Positions 18,390 through 26,835 of a stretch of 64,000 nt of DNA are shown here, one piece after another. The stretch is from positions 1 through 64,000 of the forward strand of contig CAITNQ010000160.1 of assembly GCA_903893785.1 (NCBI GenBank), read 5' to 3'. The DNA is from an uncultured Gemmatimonadota bacterium (lineage in GTDB: Bacteria; Latescibacterota; UBA2968; UBA8231). Position 1 is the first letter of the stretch; every line of letters begins with the position of its first letter. Under the pieces are notes generated by a model. The model ran no database searches, was not told the DNA's origin, and saw only the letters and a program-made list of their open reading frames with translations. A program made the translations under genes and the position numbers.

Positions 18390-19310
18390 TCAGGTGCGCC
18401 GGGCTAGGGCGGTTAACGCGGAACCGGCCACCACCAGCAGCGCGCCGGCCAACCCGGCGGCGCCCAGTCGCTCGGGCTGCACCCAGTCGGGCAGGAACGA
18501 CGATGCCACCGTAACCCCGACCAGGGTGATCAACGGTGTCAGCGAGATGACCACCCCGACGCGCGATCCTTCGAGGTGTTGCAGCGCGCCGCTGAAACAG
18601 CGGTAACTGACCAGCGTCACTACGATAGTGGCAACCAGAAGCCCCAGACGTGGCCACGACTGCGCCAGAAGCAGGTGGGGTTGTGCCGGTGGCAGCAGCA
18701 GCAGCGAGCCGGCCAGGTAGACAAAGGCCAGAACGAAATCCGGGGTGAAATCGCGCAGCAGCTGCTTCTGGGCCAGCGCGTACGCGGTCCACGAAGCCGC
18801 GCCGGCACCGATTAGCAGCACGCCGCCCAAGGTACCGTGCAGGCCGTTGGTCATCTCGGCGGTGCGCTCCCCGAAATACAGCAGCAGGCCGCCGACAAGG
18901 GATGCCAGACCGACCCATTGCAGGCGCTGGAAGCGTTCGCCGAAAACCACCATGGATCCTGCCATCAGGAACAGCGGTGCCAGTTGCGATACCAGCTGTG
19001 CCGTAGCCGGCGAGGTCAGGCGCAATCCGGCCAGGAAGAGCACGAAGTTGCCGGCGATGCCGCAGGTGGCCACCAGCAGCAACGCGTAGGGGCCCGGTGC
19101 ATGGCGTGGCGACGGGATGCGGCCGTGGCGGCCGACGACGAGCATCAGGCAACCGGCGCCGACGAACCGGATCCAGGTAACGGTGAACGGGTCGAGTTTG
19201 ACCACCAGCACCTTGAGGGCCATGGCCAGCAGACCCCAGATGGTGGTGGTGACGAGGGCCAAGCCAACCCCGAGGCGCCAACGGCCGGTGGTGCGGTGCA
19301 GATCTGGCAT
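18390..19310 (-). CDS. EamA/DMT-family transporter
   Basis: 306 residues from the ATG at 19310; the upstream open frame is arginine-rich and is not included. Ten hydrophobic segments in two EamA repeats (about 15-145 and 165-295), each with the usual W-x-x-x-x-x-L-K start and G-E-R-x-x-x-x-x-W-x-G pattern (FGERFQRLQWVG in repeat 1). Members export or import small metabolites such as amino acids, nucleotides or sugars. It is convergent with the fucosidase and divergent from the sialidase, so it may be part of the sugar-use region, but no substrate can be given. No strong ribosome site is seen. Confidence 0.85.
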   Translation of the reverse strand: MPDLHRTTGRWRLGVGLALVTTTIWGLLAMALKVLVVKLDPFTVTWIRFVGAGCLMLVVGRHGRIPSPRHAPGPYALLLVATCGIAGNFVLFLAGLRLTSPATAQLVSQLAPLFLMAGSMVVFGERFQRLQWVGLASLVGGLLLYFGERTAEMTNGLHGTLGGVLLIGAGAASWTAYALAQKQLLRDFTPDFVLAFVYLAGSLLLLPPAQPHLLLAQSWPRLGLLVATIVVTLVSYRCFSGALQHLEGSRVGVVISLTPLITLVGVTVASSFLPDWVQPERLGAAGLAGALLVVAGSALTALARRT

Positions 19311-19527
19311 AGGGGCGGTCGGCGGCAGACCCTTCTGGCGGCGGCGATGGCTCGCTGGCCGGCCCCGCGCGGGCCGGGCGCGCCAAGACCCCAAATCTAT
19401 GTCCGTGTCCGGTGCCGGTCGAGACGCCGCGGCAGACCGGTGCCAGGCCGCGGCCAGCGCGCGGGTGCCCGGCCGCCGCGGCTGAGCCCGCGGTAACTGT
19501 CCCGAGTCCAGATTGGAGAACGCCCGC

Positions 19528-21087
19528 ATGGACCCATACCGGAGCATCGCGTCCCTGGCCACCACCGTGGAACTGAGCGCGCCGTTCAGGCGGGAGACCC
19601 TTTTTCAGGAGAAAGACCTGTTCATCGCCGGGTTGGACGATGTCAACATCTACCGCATTCCGGCGTTGCTGGCCACGCCCAACGACGTTCTGCTAGCCTT
19701 CTGCGAGGCTCGTGAGCGCGATGACAATGACCCCACCGACCTGGTGCTGAAGCGGAGCCTGCCGGTTACCCGGAACCTCCAAGGGGTCAATGGGGTCTGC
19801 TGGCCCAATGACCGGCGGTGGCTGCCCATGCAGGTGGTGGCGCCCGGCCGCGGGGAAGCGATCCTTTGCCCTTGTCCGCTCATTGACCACAGCGATGGGA
19901 AAGTCTGGCTGTGCTGCCGGCGAGTCGAAGGGGGCTTGGCCAACAGCCTTGAGGTGGCACACGGGGCGCTGCTCATGTTGAGCAGTGCCGATGATGGCGC
20001 CCACTGGTCGGCGCCCGCCGACATCAGCGACCAGGTGGGCTACTTCGTGCCCGGTCCCGGGGTGGGCACCCAGTTGCGCAGCGGGCGGTTGGTCGTTCCT
20101 GGCTACGACCTCGACGCCGCCAAGGTCATCTACAGTGATGACCACGGACGCACGTGGCGGGCGGGGGATCGCGTCGATGGCCCGGGGAACGAATCCCAGG
20201 CCGTGGAGCTGGCGGACGGCACCCTGGCCCTTAATGTGCGCGTTGCCTCTGGGTGCCGATACGTGGCCCTGAGTCGGAACGGCGGGGAGACGTGGTTCGC
20301 CGGACACCGGGCCGAGGCGCTCCCCGATCCGGCGTGCATGGCCGCTGTCGTTCGCTACCGCAGCGCCGCCGCGAGTAACCGGAACCGAGTGCTCTTCGCC
20401 AATCCGGCCAACCCTACCAGCCGTACTCAGCTGACCGTCAAGCTCAGCTACGATGAGGGCCGGACCTGGCCGGTGGCTCGGACCGTTCACGCAGGCCACG
20501 CGGCCTATTCGTCGCTGGCGTGCCTGGCGGACGGGACCATTGGTCTGCTGTACGAAACCGGCGACTCGCATCCGTACGAGCGCGTGCGCTTCGCTCGTTT
20601 CAGTCTTGAGTGGCTCACCGAAGGACAGGACGGCTGCGGGCCCGACCTGCTGCCGCTGGAACTGCCCGTGGAATGGGAGTTCCGGACGGACCCCGACGAC
20701 CTCGGTACTACGCAGGGGTGGTACGCCCCGGGGGCACCGGGCCCGTGGGAGAGCATCCGGGTGGATGCGCCCTGGACCAGCCAGGGGCGCGCGTACCACG
20801 GCGTCGCCTGGTACCGCCTGCGGGTCACCGTTCCCGAACAGGTGAGGCCGGATGTGCGGTTGGACCTGCTTTTCGGGGCCATCGACGGCTACGCCAAGGT
20901 GTACATCGATGGAGTCGATGTCGCCGACCAGGCGGTGAGCCCGCGCGTGATGAGCCACCGGCCGTTCTTTGCCCCTCTGCCGCAAAGCGTGCGGCCGGGC
21001 CAGAGCTGCCACCTAGCGGTCAGGGTGGCCAAAGACCAGGGGCCCGCAGGCGTTTGGCGACGGGTCTGCCTGGTCGAGAGGGCCTGA
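19528..21087 (+). CDS. Sialidase-like enzyme (GH33-type six-blade propeller) with C-terminal beta-sandwich
   Basis: 519 residues from the ATG at 19528, with GGAG ten bases upstream. Residues about 25-365 form a sialidase propeller: YRIP (42-45) carries the first arginine of the triad, and four Asp-boxes are visible (SADDGAHW 153-160, SDDHGRTW 203-210, SRNGGETW 249-256, SYDEGRTW 307-314). NESQAVEL holds the likely catalytic glutamate and AYSSL the tyrosine region. Residues about 375-519 look like the sugar-binding beta-sandwich of GH2 enzymes (W-Y-R-L-R-V-T-V-P, then GAIDGYAKVYIDG). It should cleave terminal sialic or related acidic sugars. There is no signal peptide. No sialic-acid lyase or kinase is in the window, so the true substrate may be another glycan. 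Confidence 0.85.
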   Translation: MDPYRSIASLATTVELSAPFRRETLFQEKDLFIAGLDDVNIYRIPALLATPNDVLLAFCEARERDDNDPTDLVLKRSLPVTRNLQGVNGVCWPNDRRWLPMQVVAPGRGEAILCPCPLIDHSDGKVWLCCRRVEGGLANSLEVAHGALLMLSSADDGAHWSAPADISDQVGYFVPGPGVGTQLRSGRLVVPGYDLDAAKVIYSDDHGRTWRAGDRVDGPGNESQAVELADGTLALNVRVASGCRYVALSRNGGETWFAGHRAEALPDPACMAAVVRYRSAAASNRNRVLFANPANPTSRTQLTVKLSYDEGRTWPVARTVHAGHAAYSSLACLADGTIGLLYETGDSHPYERVRFARFSLEWLTEGQDGCGPDLLPLELPVEWEFRTDPDDLGTTQGWYAPGAPGPWESIRVDAPWTSQGRAYHGVAWYRLRVTVPEQVRPDVRLDLLFGAIDGYAKVYIDGVDVADQAVSPRVMSHRPFFAPLPQSVRPGQSCHLAVRVAKDQGPAGVWRRVCLVERA

Positions 21088-21296
21088 GCCGGAACACGCG
21101 CGGACAGCCTGGCTCCGACGGCGAATGTGCGTTTGACGGCGCCGGCCGGTTGGCGGTGGGCGTCGGTGGCGGGGCGCCGCCGGTGGTGCTGCGGTGCGCC
21201 GCAGTTCGTCGCCTGCCGGGCCAACCGGGCCGCAACGGCGGGGCGGCGCGCCGAGGGTCTGGGGGCCTGGCGCTGGGCACCGCCTGTCCTGGCGGC

Positions 21297-23534
21297 CTAT
21301 TCGCCGACGTCGGGCGTATCGGTGTCGGTGCCGTCTGCGGCATGGCGCTCCGACAAGAGCGGGATGGCGCGTTCGAGACAGGCGACAGCGTGTTCCTCCA
21401 AGACCGCCGCGCTGTCGATCCCATCGGCGGCGGCCCGGCGCCGATCCATGCCTTGGGCCAGTCCCTCTGGGGCGAGGCGCCATAGCGCCTCGGCGACGTC
21501 GCGGTACGCCGCAGCGGCTTCGTGCAGTGTAGCGCTAGCCGGTCCTGTAGTCCCGTTGGCCAGGTCATCCAGGTACCGGGCCGCAGCTTGCCGGCTGTCG
21601 AGCAGGCGCCCACGCATGTTGGCGTGGTGCCTGTCCTCCACAGGTTCGGTCTCGTCGCGCAGCAGATCGGCCCAGGCCGCGAAGGCGCGGTGACCCGTGT
21701 AGCGACGATCGTGCCAGGCCGGGGTCGCGGGCCCGGCTTGGTCGCGCGCCAGGGCAACAGCAAAGCGCAGCGCGCCGATATCGGCCGCCCGAGGGTCCAT
21801 GGCTGCCGTCCTGGCACCCAAGGTGATCACCGCACACGGCCATCCCGGCGACCGCTCGGCGACAGCCTGGACATCGCGAGCGCACCGTCCGTAGACCGGG
21901 GCGGGGTCGCCGACGCTGTCGTAGCCGGAGATGACGTAGCCGAAGTCGTTCAGGCCAAGCACGGGCTGGCCCGCGTCGAGGGCGCGGTGCAGAGCCGGCT
22001 GTACCTGCGTCCGGTACCAACCCGGCGCGTCCTCTCGCACGGCAGTTGCCTGATCCACGCTGGGATCCACTGCCCCGACGGGCAGCAACTGGAAGCCCAC
22101 GGCTCGCGAAAGGAACGGCAGACGCAGGACCAGACCCCACGGGTCGAGCGGCCACCAGCCTACGTCCACCTTGCCTTCCCAGCGGTGTCCTGTGTCGGCT
22201 TGGGCGATGAAGGCCAAGCCGGACCAGGCCATGAGGCGATCGTACGCAACCGGCGCCCCTTGATGGGTCAGCATGGCCTCCAAACCGCGGACATAGCCAT
22301 TGCCGTCGCCGGGGGCGGCGGGCAGACCCTCGATCCGTACCCCGCCATCGTCGCGGCGGACAGCCATTGCCGCCAGGGTCTGTTCCAACTCGTCAGCGGC
22401 GGCCGCCAACTCGGCTCTGATCGGCAGCAGCACCGCGTCGGCGTGTTGCTGTTGCCGGAGCAGGTCGCCGGCAAAGGCAGCGTACCGCCCCTCTACGGGG
22501 CCCTCCAGGGCCGGCGACAGCAGGTGGGCGATCTGGTCGTAGCGCCCGGCCGCCTTTGCCAGCAACGTCGTGGCACGCGGTTCGGCCCGGGCGATCCGAC
22601 GCAGCTGACCAGCGGCGGCGGTGCACCCGGCGACCGTTCGTCGGGCGTTGTTGGCGGCGTCGCCGATGCGCGCCCCGGCACGGCCGAAACACGGGGCGCA
22701 GAAGCCCGGCACGGTGCGCATCTGTCGTATCCAGGCGTCCATGGCGGCCAAGCCGTTGACGACGCGCGGCGTCGGAGCAAACGCCCCTTGACCACGGATG
22801 CGGTCGATGGCCAGACGGAGCATTTCCACGTCGGCCTGATGCGTCGGCACCGGGGCTGTGCCCGGGCCCACGGTCCACACCTGGTCCGGACAACCGAGCG
22901 GATTATCGGTGAAGCCGTTCAGATGCGCGCCCAGCAACACGCCGGTAGCGGTGTCGGCCCGGGTCACGATGCCCATGTAGCCCCAGTGCACGAAACCGTG
23001 CGGACCGCGCGGCTCCAAGCCCACCTCCCAGCCACCGGGCGTCAAGATGATCTGGCCCCGGGCCATGGCGGCAGCCAGGACCCGGGCGCAGTCCCGGCGG
23101 CTCGTGGCAGGACCGGTCGTGGTGTCTGCCCAGTTGCCGTTCAGGAGCGCCAGCGGCTCGATCCGCAGGCCCAGGCGCCGCCCGACCGCGGGCAGACCGG
23201 CCACCGCATGCCAGGCGCACACGTGCCAGTGCGAGGTACAGTCCTCACCCAGGTCGATCGATGGGGCGAAAGCGTTGGCCAGCTGGCAGGAGACGACACC
23301 GACATCAGCCTCCTTGCCGAGCAGGTGTGCTGCGGCCACGACGGCCATGGCCACGGAGTCGTCTTCCATGCCGTCGCCTTGGGCGCGCAGCTGCAACCCG
23401 GCAAGGTCAACAGGGTTAGCCATCGGCTGTCCATCGGTGGTCACGGTTCCAGTGCACAGCGTCCACACCAGGCTGACCCGCGTCAGCCATTGCCATCGCG
23501 GCCCACCGGTCCGGGCCATGCCTGGTCTCACCAT
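21297..23534 (-). CDS. Uncharacterised protein with two tandem C39-peptidase/BtrH-like halves
   Basis: 745 residues from the ATG at 23534, which has GGGGAG eight bases upstream; another candidate ATG is at 23423. The protein is an internal duplication. Half 1 (about 45-400) and half 2 (about 405-745) each begin with a helical segment of the type G-M-E-D-x-S-V-A-M / G-L-E-A-M-L-T-H-Q-G-A-P-V, contain a middle beta-rich part (GYMGIVT / GYVISGYD), and end in helices rich in alanine. The pattern is that of C39-like or BtrH N-terminal cysteine-peptidase folds, but the usual active-site Q-x-x-x-x-C is not evident in either half, so it may be a non-catalytic or acyltransfer relative. About 195 bp of its second half is repeated just upstream at 23798-23993. 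Function unknown. Confidence 0.6.
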   Translation of the reverse strand: MVRPGMARTGGPRWQWLTRVSLVWTLCTGTVTTDGQPMANPVDLAGLQLRAQGDGMEDDSVAMAVVAAAHLLGKEADVGVVSCQLANAFAPSIDLGEDCTSHWHVCAWHAVAGLPAVGRRLGLRIEPLALLNGNWADTTTGPATSRRDCARVLAAAMARGQIILTPGGWEVGLEPRGPHGFVHWGYMGIVTRADTATGVLLGAHLNGFTDNPLGCPDQVWTVGPGTAPVPTHQADVEMLRLAIDRIRGQGAFAPTPRVVNGLAAMDAWIRQMRTVPGFCAPCFGRAGARIGDAANNARRTVAGCTAAAGQLRRIARAEPRATTLLAKAAGRYDQIAHLLSPALEGPVEGRYAAFAGDLLRQQQHADAVLLPIRAELAAAADELEQTLAAMAVRRDDGGVRIEGLPAAPGDGNGYVRGLEAMLTHQGAPVAYDRLMAWSGLAFIAQADTGHRWEGKVDVGWWPLDPWGLVLRLPFLSRAVGFQLLPVGAVDPSVDQATAVREDAPGWYRTQVQPALHRALDAGQPVLGLNDFGYVISGYDSVGDPAPVYGRCARDVQAVAERSPGWPCAVITLGARTAAMDPRAADIGALRFAVALARDQAGPATPAWHDRRYTGHRAFAAWADLLRDETEPVEDRHHANMRGRLLDSRQAAARYLDDLANGTTGPASATLHEAAAAYRDVAEALWRLAPEGLAQGMDRRRAAADGIDSAAVLEEHAVACLERAIPLLSERHAADGTDTDTPDVGE
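21655..21847 (-). repeat. Internal segment of the C39-like gene duplicated at 23798-23993 (copy A)
   Basis: About 195 bp within the second half of the C39-like gene, starting CGCGCAGCAGATCGGCCCAG on the plus strand. Roughly 90 % identical to 23798-23993 in the same orientation. The boundaries are approximate to a few bases. Confidence 0.8.
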
Positions 23535-23780
23535 GGTGGGGCTCCCCCTCTTGCCGCCCAAGCAACTGGCTCGTCGGGCCTCTGTCAAGGGGTGGGCAGC
23601 CACCGGGTCGATGCCTCGGTCCGGCGTCCGCGACCGCACCCGGGTGACCGCGGCACGGCCCTTTGGCGGCCCGGCCGGAGCTCGGTGCTGTGGCCTCCAT
23701 TCGGTGCGCTGCAGCCGATGAGGGGATGGGCGCCCCGGCACTGCGGATGCCGCAAGCGGAACAGCAGCGGCTCGGGCGGC

Positions 23781-24005
23781 TCAAGTCTGAGGCGCCTCAT
23801 CGCGCAGCAGATCGGCCCAGGCCGCCAAGGCGCGGTGACCCGTGCAGCGACGATCGCGCCAGGCCGGGGTCGCGGGCACGGCTTGGTCGCGCGCCAGGGC
23901 AACGGCATAGCGCAGCGCGCCGGTATCGGCCGGCCGAGAGTCCATGGCTGCCGTCCTGGCACCCACGGCGATCACCGCACACGGCCATCCTGGCCCGTTT
24001 CCCAC
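23781..24005 (-). pseudogene. Truncated duplicate fragment of the C39-like gene
   Basis: The minus strand reads GWPCAVIAVGARTAAMDSRP and continues to AWADLLRDEAP. This is nearly the same as residues 560-620 of the C39-like protein, which has GWPCAVITLGARTAAMDPRA at the start of the region. The fragment is about 65 codons, lacks the N-terminal 550 residues and the C-terminal helices, and has no ribosome site, so it is a dead partial copy. It ends just before the predicted promoter of the aldo-keto reductase. Most changes between copies are single-base, which suggests a fairly recent duplication or a remnant of a lost second gene copy. Confidence 0.8.
23798..23993 (-). repeat. Direct repeat of part of the C39-like gene (copy B)
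   Basis: Partner of 21655-21847, about 2.1 kb away, same orientation, about 90 % identical. Direct repeats of this size can drive deletion of the 2 kb between them, which includes most of the C39-like gene. Confidence 0.8.
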
Positions 24006-24017
24006 ATCAGACGCTTC

Positions 24018-24045
24018 TTGCGCGGACCCGTGGTGTGGGTATCGT
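24018..24045 (+). promoter_or_regulatory. Predicted promoter of the aldo-keto reductase gene
   Basis: TTGCGC (24018-24023), 16-nt spacer, TATCGT (24040-24045). Transcription would start near 24052, about 50 nt before the ATG. The -35 is the weaker element. Confidence 0.35.
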
Positions 24046-24103
24046 CACCGGGGCGGCAGCACCGTCGCTGCCAGGTCACCCCCGCACCGGAGAGGAGAGT
24101 CCC

Positions 24104-25072
24104 ATGCAATACACCCACCTCGGCCGCACCGGCCTGACCGTCAGTCGGCTCTGCCTGGGAACGATGAATTTCGGCGTGGATACCAGCGAGGCCGACAGCT
24201 TTGCCGTCATGGACTGCGCCCTGGAACTGGGGCTCAACTTCTTTGACACCGCCAATGTGTACGGTTGGCGCATCGGCCAAGGGCTCACCGAGCAGATCAT
24301 TGGCCGCTGGTTGGCGCAGGGGAACGGCCGGCGCCAGCGGATCGTTCTGGCGACCAAGGCGTACAACAAGATGGGCGAAGGGCCCAACGAGGGGCGCACC
24401 GTCTCGGCCTACCACCTGCGGCGCCAGTGCGAGGACAGCCTGCGGCGGTTGCAGACCGATTGCATCGACCTGTACCAGATGCACCACATCGACCGCGCCA
24501 CGCCCTGGGAGGAGATCTGGCAGGCCATGGAGCAGTTGGTCCGGGAGGGGAAGGTACTCTATGTGGGCACCAGCAACTTCCCGGCGTGGAGCATCGTCAA
24601 GGGGAACATGCTCGCCTGGCAACGGCACGGCCTGGGCTTGGTCAGCGAGCAGAGCGTGTACAGCCTGCGGAACCGCGCCATCGAGACCGAGGTGATCCCG
24701 GCCTGCCGCGACTGCGGCATGGGGCTGATTCCCTGGAGTCCACTGGCCGGTGGGCTACTGGCCGGCGTGCTGCACCGACCGGGCGACGGCCGACGCGCCA
24801 AGCTGGCCGAGCAGGTTGAGAAGTGCCGGCCGCAGTTGGAGGAATACGAGGCCCTGTGCCGCGAACTGGGCGAAGAGCCGGCCAACGTCGGCCTGTCTTG
24901 GCTGCTGCACAATCCGGTGGTCACCGCCCCCATCGTCGGGCCGCGCACCGTGGCGCAGTTGGAATGCAGCCAGCGCAGCCTCGAGATCCGGTTGGACGAG
25001 CCGACCCGGAAAAGACTTGAGGCGATCTTCCCGGGCCCGGGCGGCGAGGCCCCGGAAGCGTACGCCTGGTGA
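24104..25072 (+). CDS. Aldo-keto reductase
   Basis: 322 residues from the ATG at 24104, with GGAGAGGAGAG directly upstream; the longer open frame is not used. The family signature is present: G-R-T-G-L-x-V-S near the start, FFDTANVYG (47-55) with the catalytic Asp and Tyr, the lysine in ATKAYNKMG, and H in MHHID. The C-terminal NADPH site GPRTVAQLE with the preceding P-I-V is intact. The enzyme reduces carbonyls or oxidises sugar hydroxyls with NADP(H); it belongs to the K+-channel-beta/YhdN-like branch (AKR group with a G-x-x-x-E-x-x-x-G near GQGLTEQIIG). It is followed by a uroporphyrinogen-decarboxylase-like gene after 265 bp. Substrate unknown; sugar dehydrogenation would fit the neighbourhood. 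Confidence 0.9.
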   Translation: MQYTHLGRTGLTVSRLCLGTMNFGVDTSEADSFAVMDCALELGLNFFDTANVYGWRIGQGLTEQIIGRWLAQGNGRRQRIVLATKAYNKMGEGPNEGRTVSAYHLRRQCEDSLRRLQTDCIDLYQMHHIDRATPWEEIWQAMEQLVREGKVLYVGTSNFPAWSIVKGNMLAWQRHGLGLVSEQSVYSLRNRAIETEVIPACRDCGMGLIPWSPLAGGLLAGVLHRPGDGRRAKLAEQVEKCRPQLEEYEALCRELGEEPANVGLSWLLHNPVVTAPIVGPRTVAQLECSQRSLEIRLDEPTRKRLEAIFPGPGGEAPEAYAW

Positions 25073-25337
25073 GCGCCCGCCAGGGGCCGGGCGCTGGCCC
25101 CGCGGCAGCGGAACGCCGTGGTTCTGACCCGATGGGGAGTGTTGGTCTCGTGCACAGAGGCGACGACCCGGGCTCCCTTGCCCGCCGCGGCGGACGAACC
25201 CGTGTTGCCGGCAGGCTCGGTCACCTCGTGGCTCGGGCTTGGTTGGCGCCTCGGCCAACAAAGACGCGTCCTGTGGCTGCGCCTCGCGCTGGGGGCGTGA
25301 GCCGGTCGGCATTCGGTTAGCGGAAAGGGGACGGCGA

Positions 25338-26525
25338 ATGAGGACGGGGTGCATGGCTGCGCGAACCTACGACGCCTTTGCTGGCCGATGGGAGGCCAAC
25401 GCCCAACTCGCGCTGGACACCATCGCCATGAGGCCCACCAACGGGTTGGCCATTGGCGGTTTTGGCATCAACGACATGCAGTGGTCGCATCTGGACGAGA
25501 TCTCCGGCAATCCGCTCGGCAGTTACGAGAAGGACCCGGTGCGCGTCTACCGCGAGTTCCAGCTGACCGCGGGCGTCTGTTTCATCGACCAGTGGATTCC
25601 CGAGAACCCGCTGAGCATCCGCGCCAGCGGCTATGAAGGCGGCGGCGGCGGCGCGACCACCGGCGCCCAACGGATCGTCCGCGATGGCATGACGATCGAT
25701 TCCCCGGAGGCCCTGGTCGAGCATATGGAAAAATACGCGTTTCCCGGTTTGGTCCAGTGGAAGCGCGACCTTGAGGCCAATGCGGAAGCCGACGTGGCAG
25801 CCCGCATCGCTCGGGAGGTGGCGGTGCAGGATGCCTTTGGCCTGAACATGCTCAAAGGCCCCTATGACGGTTTCTTCGCCTTCCCCGGCTTCGCGTACGG
25901 CACGTACGGTTACGCGAACTACTTCATGGCGTATGCACTCTATCCCGAAGTGCTCGAGCGCGGCTTCAAGCTCCACGCTGACGCTGCCGAGGTGTTCAAT
26001 CGCATTGCGGCCCGCGCTATTGTCGAAGGCCGGTTGCCGAAGTTGGTGCGGCTGGACCACGACATGGCCGACTCCCGCGGCACGTTGGTGGATGTTAGGA
26101 CCCTTGACGCCATCTGGTTTCCCCACTTCGCCCGGGCGATCCAGCCGCTGCTCGACGCGGGCATCCGGCTGATCTGGCACTGTGACGGTAACCTCATGGA
26201 CATGGTGCCGCGCCTGCTGGAGTGCGGCCTGGGTGGCTTCCAGGGCTTCCAGTACGAAGACGGCATGGACTATGAACGCATCTGCCGCATGAAGACCCGC
26301 GACGGCGGCGACCTGTTCATCATTGGCGGCGTCTCGGTAACTACCGTCCTGCCGCACGGTACGCCAGCGGATGTAAAACGCCAGATCGACTGGCTGGTCG
26401 ACAAGGGGCCGAGGGTGGGGTTGATGCTCGGTTGCAGCAGTTCCATCGCCCCTGGCGTACCGATCGAGAACATCCGCACGCTGATCGAGGGTTTTCGCTA
26501 CTACCGCGAGCACGGGCGCGGTTGA
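25338..26525 (+). CDS. Uroporphyrinogen decarboxylase-like protein 1
   Basis: 395 residues from the ATG at 25338, with AAAGGGGA seven bases upstream. It is a URO-D/MtaA-superfamily TIM barrel: the C-terminal third has LIWHCDGNL (about 277-285), followed by a G-L-x-G-F-Q-x-F-Q strand, a VSVTTVLPHGTP segment and GLMLGCSSSIAPGVPIENI. The zinc-binding H-x-C-G...G-C of methylcobamide:CoM methyltransferases is altered here (W-H-C-D-G), so methyl transfer cannot be assumed. The glycine-rich loop GYEGGGGGAT at about residue 100 is unusual. No heme-synthesis genes are near, so it is unlikely to be HemE. These proteins are abundant in genomes rich in catabolic genes and remain mostly uncharacterised. 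Confidence 0.8.
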   Translation: MRTGCMAARTYDAFAGRWEANAQLALDTIAMRPTNGLAIGGFGINDMQWSHLDEISGNPLGSYEKDPVRVYREFQLTAGVCFIDQWIPENPLSIRASGYEGGGGGATTGAQRIVRDGMTIDSPEALVEHMEKYAFPGLVQWKRDLEANAEADVAARIAREVAVQDAFGLNMLKGPYDGFFAFPGFAYGTYGYANYFMAYALYPEVLERGFKLHADAAEVFNRIAARAIVEGRLPKLVRLDHDMADSRGTLVDVRTLDAIWFPHFARAIQPLLDAGIRLIWHCDGNLMDMVPRLLECGLGGFQGFQYEDGMDYERICRMKTRDGGDLFIIGGVSVTTVLPHGTPADVKRQIDWLVDKGPRVGLMLGCSSSIAPGVPIENIRTLIEGFRYYREHGRG

Positions 26526-26835
26526 GGCCAGAGGCCCGGGCCAGCGCCTGGCCGTGCGGCATTCGGCGGCAACCCAGCGCCAGTGGGTGTGTCGACCCGA
26601 GGCGGATACGCGCCGCCTCCGTGCCTCCGGCGCCCATGGGCGGTCGCGACCTGGGGAGTTTGGGCACGCCGGTCGCGGCCGGCTTTGGGGTAGCGGTGCG
26701 CGGGCCGGCACGGCCCGCCTTTGGCGCGTGGGCGCTCGCCAGGCCGCCAGCGGGTCGCCCTCCGCCGCGGGCGTCGCCACCGGAGGCCACCGGGCCAAGG
26801 AACCGCCAACCCAGCACCACCGGCAAGCGGCCAGC
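26526..26835. other. Intergenic region between convergent genes
   Basis: 310 bp between the convergent stops of the URO-D-like 1 and GH20-like 2 genes. Very GC-rich, with no T-tract hairpin and no coding sequence I can support. Confidence 0.5.

Noticed and set aside
21522..24137. 871-codon plus-strand frame
   Set aside because: Shadow of the minus-strand C39-like gene; it only contains low-complexity sequence and crosses the repeat and the promoter of the aldo-keto reductase.
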